Shown in pieces: positions 38,042 through 49,517 of a stretch of DNA of 64,000 bases. The notes under the pieces are model-generated. The model searched no databases and was not told the origin of the DNA. It saw only the letters and a program-made list of their open reading frames with translations. How positions within the stretch are numbered: the stretch's first letter is position 1; the number at the start of each line of letters is the position of its first letter. Source of the DNA: Ligustrum vulgare (Eukaryota; Streptophyta; Magnoliopsida; Lamiales; Oleaceae); NCBI GenBank assembly GCA_963555705.1, contig OY743177.1, positions 54,258,096-54,322,095 of the forward strand. The letters are read 5' to 3'. The position numbers and the translations under genes were made by a program.

Positions 38042-40452
38042 TAATAGTTATAATAATAATATAGAATATCTCATTGTTCAAAACAATCATGTAAAGAAAA
38101 ACAAATGCTATGCTTATAATTTTCCTCATTGACATTGAATAAAAGATTAAAAATCATATCTATATATAATACAATTACAATATTCTGCCAAAAAATTAAT
38201 TCCTTTCCACTTGGTAGACCTTTTGCATCGTTATCCCTTAAAAAAAATAAAAAGTAATTCATTGTGGTTTTTTGGCAATTTTTCCAATAATTTCCACATT
38301 GACCGTAAAAGACAAATTTTGTCGTTTTGTTTTGCTTTCTGTAAAGTTCATCAGCATTGGCATAAATTCTACCACACATCTTGCATCAATGGCTCATGAT
38401 GTAGATATCCTTCTTAACTGATATAATCTTCATCTTCACTTATAAAAAGAGACATAGTACTATTATAATACTATCCATGATCGCAAGCAGTCGAATCATC
38501 TCCATTATTTGGACAATTTTGCTTAACATGAGCAGATTATCCATACTATGAAAACACGAGTTAGGGTTCTTTCCAAATCCTTGTGGAATCCAAACTAAAT
38601 CAAAACTTCTTTGACTTGTACTAATCATAAGTCAAAAAATATTTTATCTAAGTTTCTCCACATAGTTTTAGATACTTACCATATTTTCTTTGTGCTCTAA
38701 TACTCCGGATGATCAAAAGCTAAACAGTTACGTGGAAAATTCAAAAACTAGAAAAAACAATGGACAAAAATAAATAAATTAATATTCTAACATATAAAAA
38801 TTTATAAAAATCATATACAATGTCTCGCTCAACCAAACATTGAAAAATAATATCTCAAGCTTTACCTACTCACAATTCTACTTTGTACAAACTATAAAAA
38901 GATCAAGAAACCAACCATTTTTTTGTTTAGAAATACCAAATACAAGAGCAGACCATGTCAATATATGATGGATGATTGAAATATTGTGTCAACAATTCTT
39001 GTAACAATGTGAACTTGTTTAGCTTTCCAAGGTGTACTTGAGTTCTTGTTAAAATTTTACTTCTTAAAAAAGTGGACAATACTTTTATGTTTTATGAAAT
39101 GTGTGAATACATTACTGATTGACTTTGAAAATTAACATTTTTAAGAATCGATATAAAATCAAAACGGAGTCTGTATTATTGAGATTGACGGGAATGACGA
39201 GAACAACATAGATGATGAAAAATTATTTTCCTTTTACCATCAAAAATTAATTTTCGAGAAATTTTTCCAAATCCTTCGTATTGAATACTTACAATATGTA
39301 TCCACAATTTTCTTTTGCACTAGCAAGTCTTGGTCATAGATTTCATGGGAAAAACCAACATAATTAATAATTTCAAAAGAGACTGCTTTGTGATGAAATT
39401 CAACTTGAAACTTACAGTGACCCTCTTACATCAACGGTCAAACCTTATTGGCTGTCCACAATTTTCTTTTGCACTGGCAAGTCTTGGTCATAGATTTCAT
39501 GGGAAAAAGCAATATAATCAATAATTTCAAAAGAGACAGCTTTGTGAGGAAATCAACTTGAAACTTACAGTGACCCTCTTACATCAACCCTTATCGGCTG
39601 TCCACAATTTTCTTTTGCACTAGCAAGTCTTGGTAATAGATTTCATGGGAAAAAGCAATATAATTAATAATTTCAAAAGAGACTGCTTTGTGATGAAGTC
39701 CAACTTGAAACTTACGTTGGCTATTTCCATGTAGTGCACTTCTTATTTACTCCAAATTGATGTAATATAATGTACACTCATTCTCTATGATGTTTCTTGG
39801 AATAGTCGTTTTTTCACACTCAAACAATAAATAAACTTTATTTCCAATATATTTAAATTAGTTCATTATATATATATTCGTTTTGTTGTTAAGTTATTTT
39901 TTTCTTCTCAGTGGCGTTTTGCATATTTTGCGAGATTTAATTTCACAAGAATTTCTATATAATTTCACAAGAATTTCTTCTCTTTTACGTCGTGCAAACG
40001 GGACCATCGAAGGGTGATAAGGTACACCATGACAATGCCTCCATATAAGAACTTACCTATCAGCATTTAAATGTTGTTTTCCAAAATTCAAGATTCAAAC
40101 ATTTAATCTGCTGTACTTAGTAGATATATAGAGGAACAAAATTATAAAGAGAGAAATATTGATTTCTCCTTAATGTTTCTTATTTAGCCCCAATTTTATT
40201 GAAATTATTTGGGGAAAAAAATGAGTTTTGAATAGTATTGATAGGATATTGTATGGTTGACAATGAGAGAAACATTTTTTATTTATGTGTGAAATATTTT
40301 ATTGTTAAAATCCGTGGTTAAATTGAGTATTATAGAAAAAAGAGTTAAAAATGACAATCAAATAAATTATTAATTCCTTCTATTACAAGAGAGATTAGTT
40401 ATTATCTCCTTCTATTAGAGTGAATTAATGTTATTGTAATTCTTTTAGTGTA
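38042..40452. other. Unassigned AT-rich region
   Basis: No recognisable protein. A 102-codon minus-strand ORF at 38071-38379 has no match I can name. The first ~100 bp (to about 38150) is related to 46912-47060 (shared AGAAAAACAAATGCTATGC, TTATAATTTTCCT). A tandem repeat lies at 39301-39714. The remainder shows nothing I can assign. Confidence 0.5.
39301..39714. repeat. ~150-bp tandem repeat, 2.8 copies
   Basis: Copies start at 39301, 39456 and 39600, each with TCCACAATTTTCTTTTGCAC, CATAGATTTCATGGGAAAAA and AAACTTACAGTGACC. Spacings are 155 and 144 bp. No ORF spans the array. Confidence 0.85.
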
Positions 40453-40457
40453 GTATA

Positions 40458-40911
40458 TGTAAGGATTTTAATCAATCGTGTGGGCTTATATGTGAATTAT
40501 TGTGTATTGAATAAAAGACTATCAAATTTGGTTAAGCCCATTTAAAGTGATCTAATAAGGATTTTATATATATCGGGTTTTAATGCATCTAATTAAATGT
40601 ATGGGTTTTTATGTGTAGATACCAGGCCATTACCTAATTCATGATGGGCCGGATTAGGTTAACTGGCAATACAGTATATAAAGTCGGTTATGGTCCCTGA
40701 ATCGTACATGTTGTTCATTCCTTTTGACATCCCATCATCAGAAAGAAAATAAGGACCACGTATTGATTTGGAAGATCCAAACACCGCAATCGATCATCGT
40801 GAACCATATCTGATTAAGGTACGCTTCCGCTTCAGTTATTTAATTCTTGATAATTCAGCATGATGATTTTGAATCGTAGATAAATAATTATCTGTGATAA
40901 ATTATCTAACA
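40458..40911 (+). repeat. CopA 5' LTR
   Basis: 454 bp from TGTAAGGATTTT to TTATCTAACA, followed at 40914 by the primer site. A TATATAAAG stretch near 40674 could be a TATA region; that is inference. Confidence 0.93.
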
Positions 40912-40913
40912 AG

Positions 40914-40926
40914 TGGTATCAGAGCC
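40914..40926 (+). other. CopA primer binding site (initiator Met tRNA)
   Basis: TGGTATCAGAGCC, two bases after the LTR; the standard complement to the 3' end of plant initiator tRNA-Met. Confidence 0.9.
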
Positions 40927-41339
40927 AATCATCATGTTAATTATCAGATCATTCATACCTGCATATGAGTATAATAATTAAAGACTTTTATGCCGTATAT
41001 ATGCGTGTATATTACTGTGAATCTGGTTTCGAAAACCTCACAACCATGAACCTTGAACTTCATATTTCAGTTTGTAAATTGATTTTGCTATGTTTGGTAT
41101 GGCTTTTGAATCTTTGGATTTTATTCATGTTGAAATTGGGAATGGATTTCCTTGATTCGATTTCTATATGTGTGAATCTGTATGTAAATATATTTCGAAA
41201 TCATTTATGGGTTTCTCAGTTTTGGATCCTGTGTGGTGGTCGAGTATGAATATGGGCTTGGAATTCAGATATTTGTGGTTGGTCGAAATCGGGTTGTGGG
41301 GTAATGAAATCTGTTGAGCATGTGTATATTGAACTTGAA

Positions 41340-41530
41340 TCTGGTCGGAGATGGGGAAGTCGCGCACTGCTCGTTGCACGCGGTGGAGTGCGGCGTCGCC
41401 GAGCGGGATGGTGTTGGATTTAGCCATCGCCGGCATGGGTGTGGAACGCCGTGGAGGGCGCTGCAGGTTGCAACGTTGGGGAATGGCTGCGCGGGGGCCG
41501 CGGCTGCAACTAGGGTTATAGAAACCCTAG
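41340..41530 (+). other. GC-rich island in the CopA leader
   Basis: About 190 bp is strongly GC-rich (GCACGCGGTGGAGTGCGG, GCGCTGCAGGTTGCAACG, GCGCGGGGGCCGCGGCTGC) in an otherwise AT-rich 2-kb leader. An 82-codon ORF (41314-41562) crosses it, Ala/Gly/Cys/His-rich and without a recognisable domain. It ends in a CTAGGGTTATAGAAACCCTAG inverted repeat (first 20 bases only shown in part: AGGGTT...AACCCT). It could be a captured host fragment. Confidence 0.45.
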
Positions 41531-41639
41531 ACGTTGCGTTTTGGAGCAGGGGCTTTGTCTGAAAATTAGAAGTCTCCAAGGACTTCTTTTGCAATTTTTG
41601 GGAAGTTATGTTATTTGCATCTTCGGTCCTCTATATTTG

Positions 41640-41990
41640 TTTTAAATAATGTTTAATCCTAAAGTTTAAAAGGAATTTATAAGCTGGCCCTTAAAGTTCT
41701 TAATTTTATAAAATTAGCCCATGAATTTACAAATTTATTTAAGTTGAGCCTGTTAAAGTTCTGAATCTTGCAATTCAGTCCCTAAAGTTTTAGAATTTTC
41801 GGATTCTACCCCCCCTAAAGTTCTGAAATTTTTATTTTTAGTCCCTAAAGTTTGAAAATTTTTATTTTCAGTCCTTAAAGTTTCCAAATTCACTATTTTG
41901 GACCTCTAAAGTTTGATTTTCTTTCAAATTGGGACCTAAGGTTTGGAATTTCTCTAAATTGGCCAATAAGGTTTTGGAAAAATTATAATT
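41640..41990 (+). repeat. Degenerate short repeats (CCTAAAGTTT type) in the CopA leader
   Basis: A run of related phrases, such as CCTAAAGTTCTGAAATTTTT and TCCCTAAAGTTTGAAAATTT, spaced ~30-35 bp, typical of decayed tandem repeats. Non-coding. Confidence 0.6.
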
Positions 41991-42237
41991 TAAATCCTTC
42001 AAGCATAAGAATGTTGCAATTGATTCTCTCAACTTAAGGATTGCTTTATTCTGAAGTTTTGAATTCTATAATTCAAATCCTAAAGTCAAAATATAGATGC
42101 AAATCAGTGATTTCAGTTTCAAATCTTGGTACATCAGAATCTTTTGAGAGATATAATATTCGAAAGTAAGTTAGTTGAAGCAACATGTTGCCAAAGCAAC
42201 CTCTCTTGTGGATATTAATTAACTTTGAATATTAGAA

Positions 42238-42640
42238 GGTATTTGTGTGTGTTATTCATTGCGGATATTGATCGGCCCAAAGGAAGGTCAATATTTGGTT
42301 CGAATTTCACATGCACCTCTAGTGATAAACACGTGGCAATTATTTGGTTTAACGTGTGACCAATAAATCGGTCCAAAGAAAGATTTATTGGTTAACATGT
42401 CTTATTGCCAGTGTTTGATCACTACACTAAGGAAAAATAAGGTGTTTGTGTGTTATTTCATGCGGATATTGATCGGCCCAAAGGAAGGTCAATATTTGGC
42501 CCGAATTTCACATGAACTTGTGGTGATAAATACGTGACGGTTATTTGCTTTTACGTGTGATCAATAAATCGGTCCAAAGAAATGTTTGTTGGTTGACATG
42601 TCTTACTGTCAGTGTTTGATTACTACACCAAGAGTACCAC
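42238..42640 (+). repeat. ~200-bp tandem duplication in the CopA leader
   Basis: Two copies (42238-42439, 42440-42640) both contain GCGGATATTGATCGGCCCAA, AGGAAGGTCAATATTTGG, CAATAAATCGGTCCAAAGAA and CAGTGTTTGATTACTACAC-like phrases. No ORF. Confidence 0.85.
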
Positions 42641-42887
42641 TTACAAGTCAATATTTCTGTCCAAAAACTAAATATTGATGTTTTGCTAGGTATTTTGTGA
42701 TGGACCCTACCATTGTTTGAAAGTGTGATTTGCATAATAAGGTACTTATGTGAGCTGTTTTATTTAAATGTTCTCTATTCGGTTTCAAATTCTGTTAGTA
42801 GTATATCTACAAGCTCAAATTTAACCCCTGTATTTATGGAACAAATTTCAAGGATCAAAACAAGAACATTAACTTTTCGTTGGCTGT

Positions 42888-43560
42888 ATGGATCTAGATC
42901 GTGTACTAAGGATTGAGCAACCTGCTCCTCTTACGGATGAAAGTTCATCTAATCAAATGAGGAACTTTGAGCAGTGAGATTGCTTAAATTACGTGAGTCT
43001 CATGATCATTAAGTGCGGCATTCCGGAAGCCTTTAGTGGCATAGTATCTGAGGAGGTAAATGATGCCAATGAATTCCTTGCTGAAATTAAGAAACGTTTT
43101 GCGAAAAACGATAAGGTTGAAACAAGCACGCTTATGCAAAGCTTGATTTCAATAAAGTATAAAGGCAATAGGAAAATAAGGGAGTACATCATGTAGATGT
43201 CTCACACTGCTTCAAAACTTAAGGAACTAAAACTCGACTTGTCTAATGACTTGCTCGTGCATTTGGTATTGATATTGCTTCCTGCACAATATAGTTAATT
43301 TAAGGTTGGTTGTAACTGTCAAATGGAGAAATAGACTCTCAATGAGCTTATTTCAAAGTGTGTAAGCTTCTTACACAATTCAGTCAATTTAAGGTCAGTT
43401 ATAACTATCAAAGGGAGAAATGAACTCTAAATGAGCTCATTCTATTTTGTGTGCAAGAGGAAGAAAAGTTGAAGCAGGACAGGACTGAAAGTGTTCACTT
43501 GGAAAATACCTCTAAAGATAAGGGCAATAAAATAAATAAAGAATATAAAATTGTTAAGAG
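42888..43560 (+). pseudogene. CopA gag remnant
   Basis: From ATG 42888: MDLDRVLRIEQPAPLTDESS, a stop, then SLMIIKCGIPEAFSGIVSEE, FLAEIKKRFAKNDKVETSTL and KGNRKIREYIM, another stop and LDLSNDLLVHLVLILLPAQY. This order is that of copia gag (UBN2-type) proteins. At least four stops; a local duplication near 43290-43440. Confidence 0.8.
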
Positions 43561-44094
43561 TTCAGAACAAAAGAAACCACATAAAACATTGGGGGTTGTT
43601 TCTTTTACATGAAATCTGAACATTTAAAGAAATATTGTACATAATACCAACTAAACCAGCCACTTTATTGGTTATTCTGAGTGATCGAGGGGCTATTAAT
43701 TTTATGATCCCACACTTAAGTCAACTTTTGAAACGGGAAATGCAACATTTTTTGAGGATGTTGAGTTTGGGGGAGAAATAAGGTTAGAGATATTGTCTAT
43801 AAGGAAGAAGTTGAGGAAATGATCGGTTTCGATTCCTACTATTGCTTTTGACAATGTGCAAGTTTCTATGCATGTCATTGATCAAGAAGCATATCCGAAA
43901 CCTCAACTAGACAATGTTGAAGAACCTCCCATCCAAAATAAGGTAAATTTCAGAAGCACAAACTCAACAACCTCAATAACTAAAGTCATTAAGGAGATCC
44001 ACGAGAGAAAGGAAAAAATGCTATTCTGGACAATTTAAATAGTATTTCTCCAAGAACATATGGAAATAATGGAATGGTGGAAGATGGTCGAATC

Positions 44095-45400
44095 AATCCC
44101 ATCAGGCCATGCAGGGTTCTAACTCTCAAAAGTGGATTGATGCCATAAATAAGGAGTATAAGCATGTACAAGACAATAAAGTTTGGGATCTTGTCCCATT
44201 ACCAGAAGGTGCGAAACCCATTGGTCTTAAATGGATTTTTAAACCAAGAGGGATTCGATAGGTAATGTGGAAAGATATAAAGTTCGTCTTGTATCTAAAT
44301 GATTTACAAATTAAAGAAATCCATTTATATGCTCAAGCCAGCTTCCCGTTAAGGGTAATAAAAATTTCATCAAGTAATTGTCTCATTTGGTCTTGAGATT
44401 AATGTTGTTAATGGTTGTGTGTATTACAAGTTCAGTGGGAGTAAGTGTATTTTCCTGATTTTGTATGTTGATAACATATTGCTTGCCACTAATGATATAG
44501 GCATGTCACATAAAATTATGAGATTTTTGTCAAGGAATTTTGAGATTAAAAATCTTGGTGACGTCTCTTTTGTATTAGGAATTCAGATACACCGGGATTG
44601 TTCTCGGGGTATTCTTGGATTGTCACAAAAGGGCTATATCGATAAAGTACTTAAGAGATTTGGTATGTAAGACAGTAAATCAGGGGACACCCTTATATCA
44701 TTAAGGGAGACAATTTAGTCTCAACTAATGCCCGAAAAGTTATCTTGAAGTTAAAGAAATGCAGAGGATCTCATATAGTTAAGCTATAGAAAATCTGATG
44801 TATGCTCAAATTTGTATGCGTTCGGATATTGCATACATTATTGGGATACTAATGAGATATTTAAGTAACTCTGGGATGGATCATTTGGAAAGCAGTCAAA
44901 CATGGGTTATAAAGTATTTAAAGAGAACAAAAGATTACATACTCACATACAGAAAATCGGATCAGTTGGAGATCATATGGTATTATGATTCTGATTTTTT
45001 GCTAGATGCCAAAACAGTAGAAGATCCACATCAGGCTACATCTATCTGCTAGTTGGAGGAGCTATTTCCGGAAGGAGTGCTTAACAAACACTTTAGCTTC
45101 TTTCACTTGGCAGCACAGTTTGTAGCAATTTTTGGGGCATCTAATTATGGAATATAGCTGCGAAATTTTGTCACTGGGCTGCGTATTCTGTATGGTATAG
45201 AAAGACCACTAAAGTTATATTGTGACAATAACTCAGCCGATTTATATTCCAGTAACAACATGAGCTCAACTAAGTCAACATACATTGACATAAGTTCCTG
45301 ATTGTGAAGGATACAATTCAGAGTGGACACATGTCAATAAGAGCACATTAGGACAAACTCCATAATTGCGGATCCGCTTACTAAAGTATTACCACCCAAG
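44095..45400 (+). pseudogene. CopA reverse transcriptase and RNase H remnants
   Basis: RT start: KWIDAINKEYKHVQDNKVWD and KPIGLKWIFK across frames (44110-44260). A large internal deletion follows, then VYYKFSGSKCIFLILYVDNI (44419 on), where the catalytic YVDD reads YVDN, and FEIKNLGDVSFVLGIQIHRD. RNase H: MRSDIAYIIGILMRYLSN and WVIKYLKRTKDYILTY. Catalytic residue loss, deletion and stops show it cannot encode an active enzyme. Confidence 0.82.
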
Positions 45401-45850
45401 GTCTTTCATGAGCACATTGTTCATATGGGTGCTGTATTTTTTAAGGATATTTGGTTTCAGTGGGAGTTTGTATTTTGGGTGCATTAGACACATTTATTGT
45501 CCTTTTGGATACAGTTTAAAGTTAAAGTTATTTACAGCTGTAAGGTTTCAGGTTTATTATCTCTGAACTCGTTTGAGGATGATCTCACTAAAGTTGGACC
45601 AGTTGGAAATAGGCATGTTGAAGATCACATTACATGTAATTTCCATGCTACACATCCATACTTGATCCATGTCATTCAGTTATGTCGATATACGTGACCA
45701 TTGATAGGTTTAGTTACGATTAATGTAGCGAAAGCCGCTTTGATCCTATATTGATATAATTGATGGACCGGATTGTTTGGGGATGCATTCAGTAATGATA
45801 GCAAAACATAAGGTTATGATTGATACACAATTGTAAGGTTACACATATAG

Positions 45851-45864
45851 CTCAAGTGGGAGAT
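45851..45864 (+). other. CopA polypurine tract
   Basis: CTCAAGTGGGAGAT immediately before the 3' LTR at 45865, the classic copia layout. Confidence 0.8.
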
Positions 45865-46318
45865 TGTAAGGATTTTAATCAATCGTGTGGGTTTATATGT
45901 GAATTATTGTGTATTGAATAAAAGACTATCAAATTTGGTTAAGCCCATTTAAAGTGATCTAATAAGGATTTTATATATATCGGGTTTTAATGGATCTAAT
46001 TAAATGTATGGGCTTTTATGTGTAGATACCAGGCCATTACCTAATTCATGATGGGCCGGATTAGGTTAACTGGCAATATAGTATATAAAGTCGGTTATGG
46101 TCCCTGAATCATACGTGTTGTTCATTCCTTTTGACATCTCATCATCAGAAAGAAAATAAGGACCACGTATTGATTTGGAAGATCCAAACACCGCAATCGA
46201 ACATCGTGAACCATATCTGATTAAGGTATGCTTACGCTTCAGTTATTTAATTCTTGATAATTCAGCATGATGATTTTGAATCGTAGATAAATAATTATCT
46301 GTGATAAATTATCTAACA
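45865..46318 (+). repeat. CopA 3' LTR
   Basis: 454 bp, collinear with 40458-40911 without indels, followed by the GTATA target duplication. Confidence 0.93.
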
Positions 46319-46323
46319 GTATA

Positions 46324-46915
46324 ATCTTCCTATACGTGTTCATGGACGTAGCCTAAATTGGATTCGGCGGCCACTTTGAATTTTGATTATAAATTTGATT
46401 TATTTATTTAGGTTTTTTAAGTAAAAATGTGTGATTGAAAAGTGGAAAGAAAAATGAGATCAAATTTGAAATTTGTCTACAAACGTCCTTGTTTAGAGAA
46501 ATATTACTAAATAAGAAAAAATATAAAAGATAAGAGAAAAACAATACAAGAATCTATTTTGAAAACTTTAAAATAGGTGTTACACACATGTATATTCTAC
46601 TATATAAAAGTTATTATAATGGCCTATACGTGTTCGTGGACGTAGTCTAAATTGGATTCGGCGGCCACTTTGAATTTCGATTATAAATTTGATTTATTTA
46701 TTTAGGTTTTTTAAGTAAAAATGTGTGATTGAAAAGTGGAAAGAAAAATGAGATCAATTTTGAAATTTGTCTACAAACGTCCTTGTTTAGAGAAATATTA
46801 CTAAATAAGAAAAAATATAAAAGATAAGAGAAAAACAATACAAGAATCTATTTTGAAAACTTTAAAATAGGTGTTACACACATGTATATTCTACTATATA
46901 AAAGTTATTATAATG
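46324..46915. repeat. 291-bp tandem duplication of flank sequence
   Basis: 46330-46620 and 46622-46912 are nearly identical (both with CCTATACGTGTTC, GGATTCGGCGGCCACTTTG, ACAAACGTCCTTGTTTAGAG, ATTCTACTATATAAAAGTT). A diverged third copy is at 35480-35669. Non-coding. Confidence 0.85.
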
Positions 46916-47129
46916 GTATAGAATCTCTCGGTTTCGAAACCCTCACGTATCATAATAAAAATAATAATCTAAACTTTACAATACACTTTGTACAAATCTC
47001 AAAGAAAATAAGAAAAACAAATGCTATGCTTATAATTTTCCTAATTGACACCAAATATTTGTTGGAAAGGGCAAACTTGCTGACCAAGAACATCCTTAAT
47101 TAATCACTCATTGCACCAATTATATACCA
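46916..47129. other. Unassigned stretch before the chimeric gag/integrase
   Basis: Related at its start to 38050-38150. At 47103-47187 a ~51-bp tandem duplication copies TCACTCATTGCACCAATTAT from inside the following gag remnant to a position before its ATG. Confidence 0.5.
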
Positions 47130-47535
47130 TGGGTGATTCTTATCATTCTGCATTAATCACTCATTGCACCAATTATATTGCATGGGTGTTGAACGCTCTA
47201 AACAAGATCCGGCGGAGGAAGCGTGGGGCAATATCTTAGGGTCTAAAATTGTTCTTGAAGATGTGAAGTCTAATGATTATGAAGCTTGGGAGGATGAAAA
47301 CTTCTTGGTGAAGTTTAGCTCCTTGAGGCAAGGACAAAAGATATCATATTTTTTTCTTCGCCTTTCTACCGCTAAAGAAATCTGGGATGCTGCAAAAGAG
47401 ATATATTCAGTCGAACAAGATGCATCAAAAGCCTATCAATTACACTACGAGGTGTATTCTGTTCGTTGGAATGGTGGGTCTGTAATCTCTTAATTTGGCG
47501 GACTACGAAAGATTTGGCAAGAACTTAACAATATT
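47130..47535 (+). pseudogene. Copia gag fragment (N-terminal part of a chimera)
   Basis: From the ATG at 47130 and continuing across a shift: DYEAWEDENFLVKFSSLRQG, KISYFFLRLSTAKEIWDAAK and EIYSVEQDASKAYQLHYEVY, the UBN2-type copia gag. It ends near 47535, where the text switches to gypsy integrase without an LTR between. Confidence 0.7.
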
Positions 47536-48346
47536 GAGACTTGTTCCACTTCCTATTCCAGACATCCCTTGGTCATATATTAGCATGAATTTTGTGGTTG
47601 CGTTCCAGCATACCCAACGTGGTAATGATTCCATTTTATTCATTGTGAATCTTTTTTCTAAGATGGTTCATACCTCTATTAATTTCAATAGTGCTTATCA
47701 TTTTCAAACGGATGGTCAGACGGAGGTAGTGAATCGCTCTCTGGGTGAGCTATTGCAAAGTTTGGTTGGTGATAAACATTGCTCTTGGGATCATTGTTTG
47801 ATTCAAGCCGGAAATTGCTCACAATCATGCTTTCAATCGAAGTATAAGTTCAGTCCGTTTCAAGTGGTTTATAGTATGGTTCCTCGTGGCCTCATTGATC
47901 TTATTACACTGCCAAAAAACTCATCCTCATGCTGTAGGTTTTGTAGACAGTTTAACTCATCAACAAACTCATGATAAGCTTTTAGAATCCTAAGTAGCAA
48001 GCCAATCTTAAGCGTCGTCGTGTATAGTTCCAGGTGGGAGATTTTGTTTGGTTGTACTGACTAAGGACTATTTTTCATCCTATGAGTACTGTAAGTTGGC
48101 TTCTCAAAATATTAGTATATTCGAAATTATAGTAAAGATCAATCACAATGCATACAAGTTAAAACTCTCGAGTCACATTCGTACAACACATGTGTTCAAT
48201 GTAAAGCATTTGGTTCCTTTTGTTGATGATAACTCCTCTGACGACGTTCCTTCCGATCTGAGGACGAATCGTTTGGACCCTGGTAGAGATGATGGAGTAC
48301 AAGGTCAGGACTTAGCCTTCTTGGACCGTTGGAATCGCAACAATTG
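47536..48346 (+). pseudogene. Gypsy (chromovirus-type) integrase remnant
   Basis: IPWSYISMNFVVAF and ILFIVNLFSKMVH are the integrase core with an internal deletion of perhaps 80 residues, then [20 protein letters not shown] (catalytic Glu) and YKFSPFQVVYSMVPRGLIDL. After a shift, FEIIVKINHNAYKLKLSSHI, TTHVFNVKHLVPFVDD and DLRTNRLDPGRDDG form the C-terminal region. The second catalytic Asp region is missing. Confidence 0.78.
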
Positions 48347-49517
48347 ATGAGGGGGATGTGATAACTTCAAACGGGCATAGAATTCGCATTTGTGTCAGAA
48401 TCACTATTATGATCACTTTTCGAAAAGATCTCGACGAACCTGAGATCGTTATCTTTATCAAAAGCTTCAATTTTCTTTTTTTAGTTGTTATTTTTGTGTT
48501 TTCGCAGTTGTTTCGTAGGCACAACCCATTAATGTATTACTGGCATAGTAGAGTTTATTATTTAAGTTGTTTACATGCATTTGCAGTTTTTGGTTGATTC
48601 CGAATAAAGATTTGATTTGATTTCTTTTGATTCGCGATCCGCTCTATCCATGTGTGTTTGGCGAATAAAGTTTTTGGTGAAGTTGTAGGTGAGCCTAGTA
48701 AGGCTATATGCGACCTCTTTTCAGTCTTTTAGTTTTCCTCATATGGCCAAAGTCCTCTCTCAAAGAAGTTTAGCCCCCTTCCCCTAACTAATTAGCTCGA
48801 TTTCCCACTTGGTCACTACTTATCCTGATGCTGACTGGGATGGATCCCATCAACCGCACCTCAATTAATGCTTATGTAGTATTTACTTGACTTGAGTTCT
48901 CTATAGTATCATTCTAAGAAGCGAGAAACAGTTGCTCGCTAATGGCTAAATATTGTTGGGTTACTTTATCTCTAGAAGAACTATCTTTACTCAGCATCTA
49001 CTAGCGATGTCATTGTTGTTCCATTTATGATCATCTTGGAGTCACGTATTAATTATGTGCCAATATAGTATTTCACTCCTGAATAAACTTGATTAACATA
49101 TTGCGTGGATGTAAGACATGACAATCGTTTCCAGCTCATAGGTCCACTATCACTAGCTTGTCTCATATTGTTCACTATGGTAATTAAAAATCACTTAGAG
49201 TTGGGATCTAGAATTTTTTTTTTTTTTTTTTTTTTACACTATAAATTATACATGAATCCATGATACACAGCAATAAAATTCCATTGCAGCAACGCAGAAC
49301 GTTAACATTTTTCTGTTTTTTGAAGGCAATTACATAAGTCAATACAAGAACAATTTAAGCCAAATTTTGCTTACTGTGTATGATAGAATAGCTTCCAGTA
49401 TAGCTTCTTCCGATTTACCATTTCCTTCAATTAATTTAAACAAACTTATAAGTTCAATGTGCAATGTTGAATATAAATACATAAATAAGAATAATGGTAA
49501 GTTTACTATTATTCACT
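48347..49517 (+). repeat. Polypurine tract and probable 3' LTR of the gypsy remnant
   Basis: ATGAGGGGGA (48347-48356) is followed by TGTGATAACTTC, the usual PPT-LTR junction right after the integrase stop. The LTR has AATAAAG-type signals near 48604 and 48664. Its right end cannot be fixed without a partner; a T run lies at 49211-49234. Confidence 0.55.

Larger units (their letters stand above)
40458..46318 (+). mobile_element. Decayed Ty1/copia retrotransposon CopA, complete ends
   Basis: Two 454-bp LTRs (40458-40911, 45865-46318) of equal length, TG...CA, are flanked by a perfect GTATA (40453-40457, 46319-46323). The initiator-Met primer site and polypurine tract are in place. gag, RT and RNase H are copia-type but full of stops and deletions, and I cannot find integrase. 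By eye the LTRs differ at only about ten positions, so the coding decay is probably older than this insertion. Confidence 0.93.

Noticed and set aside
38071..38379. 102-codon minus-strand ORF in unassigned DNA
   Set aside because: No recognisable domain and no signs of a gene structure around it, and its start lies in sequence related to 47 kb. Not supported as a gene.
41314..41562. 82-codon ORF across the CopA GC-rich island
   Set aside because: High GC lengthens chance ORFs; no domain and no conserved counterpart visible. Kept only as part of the island observation.
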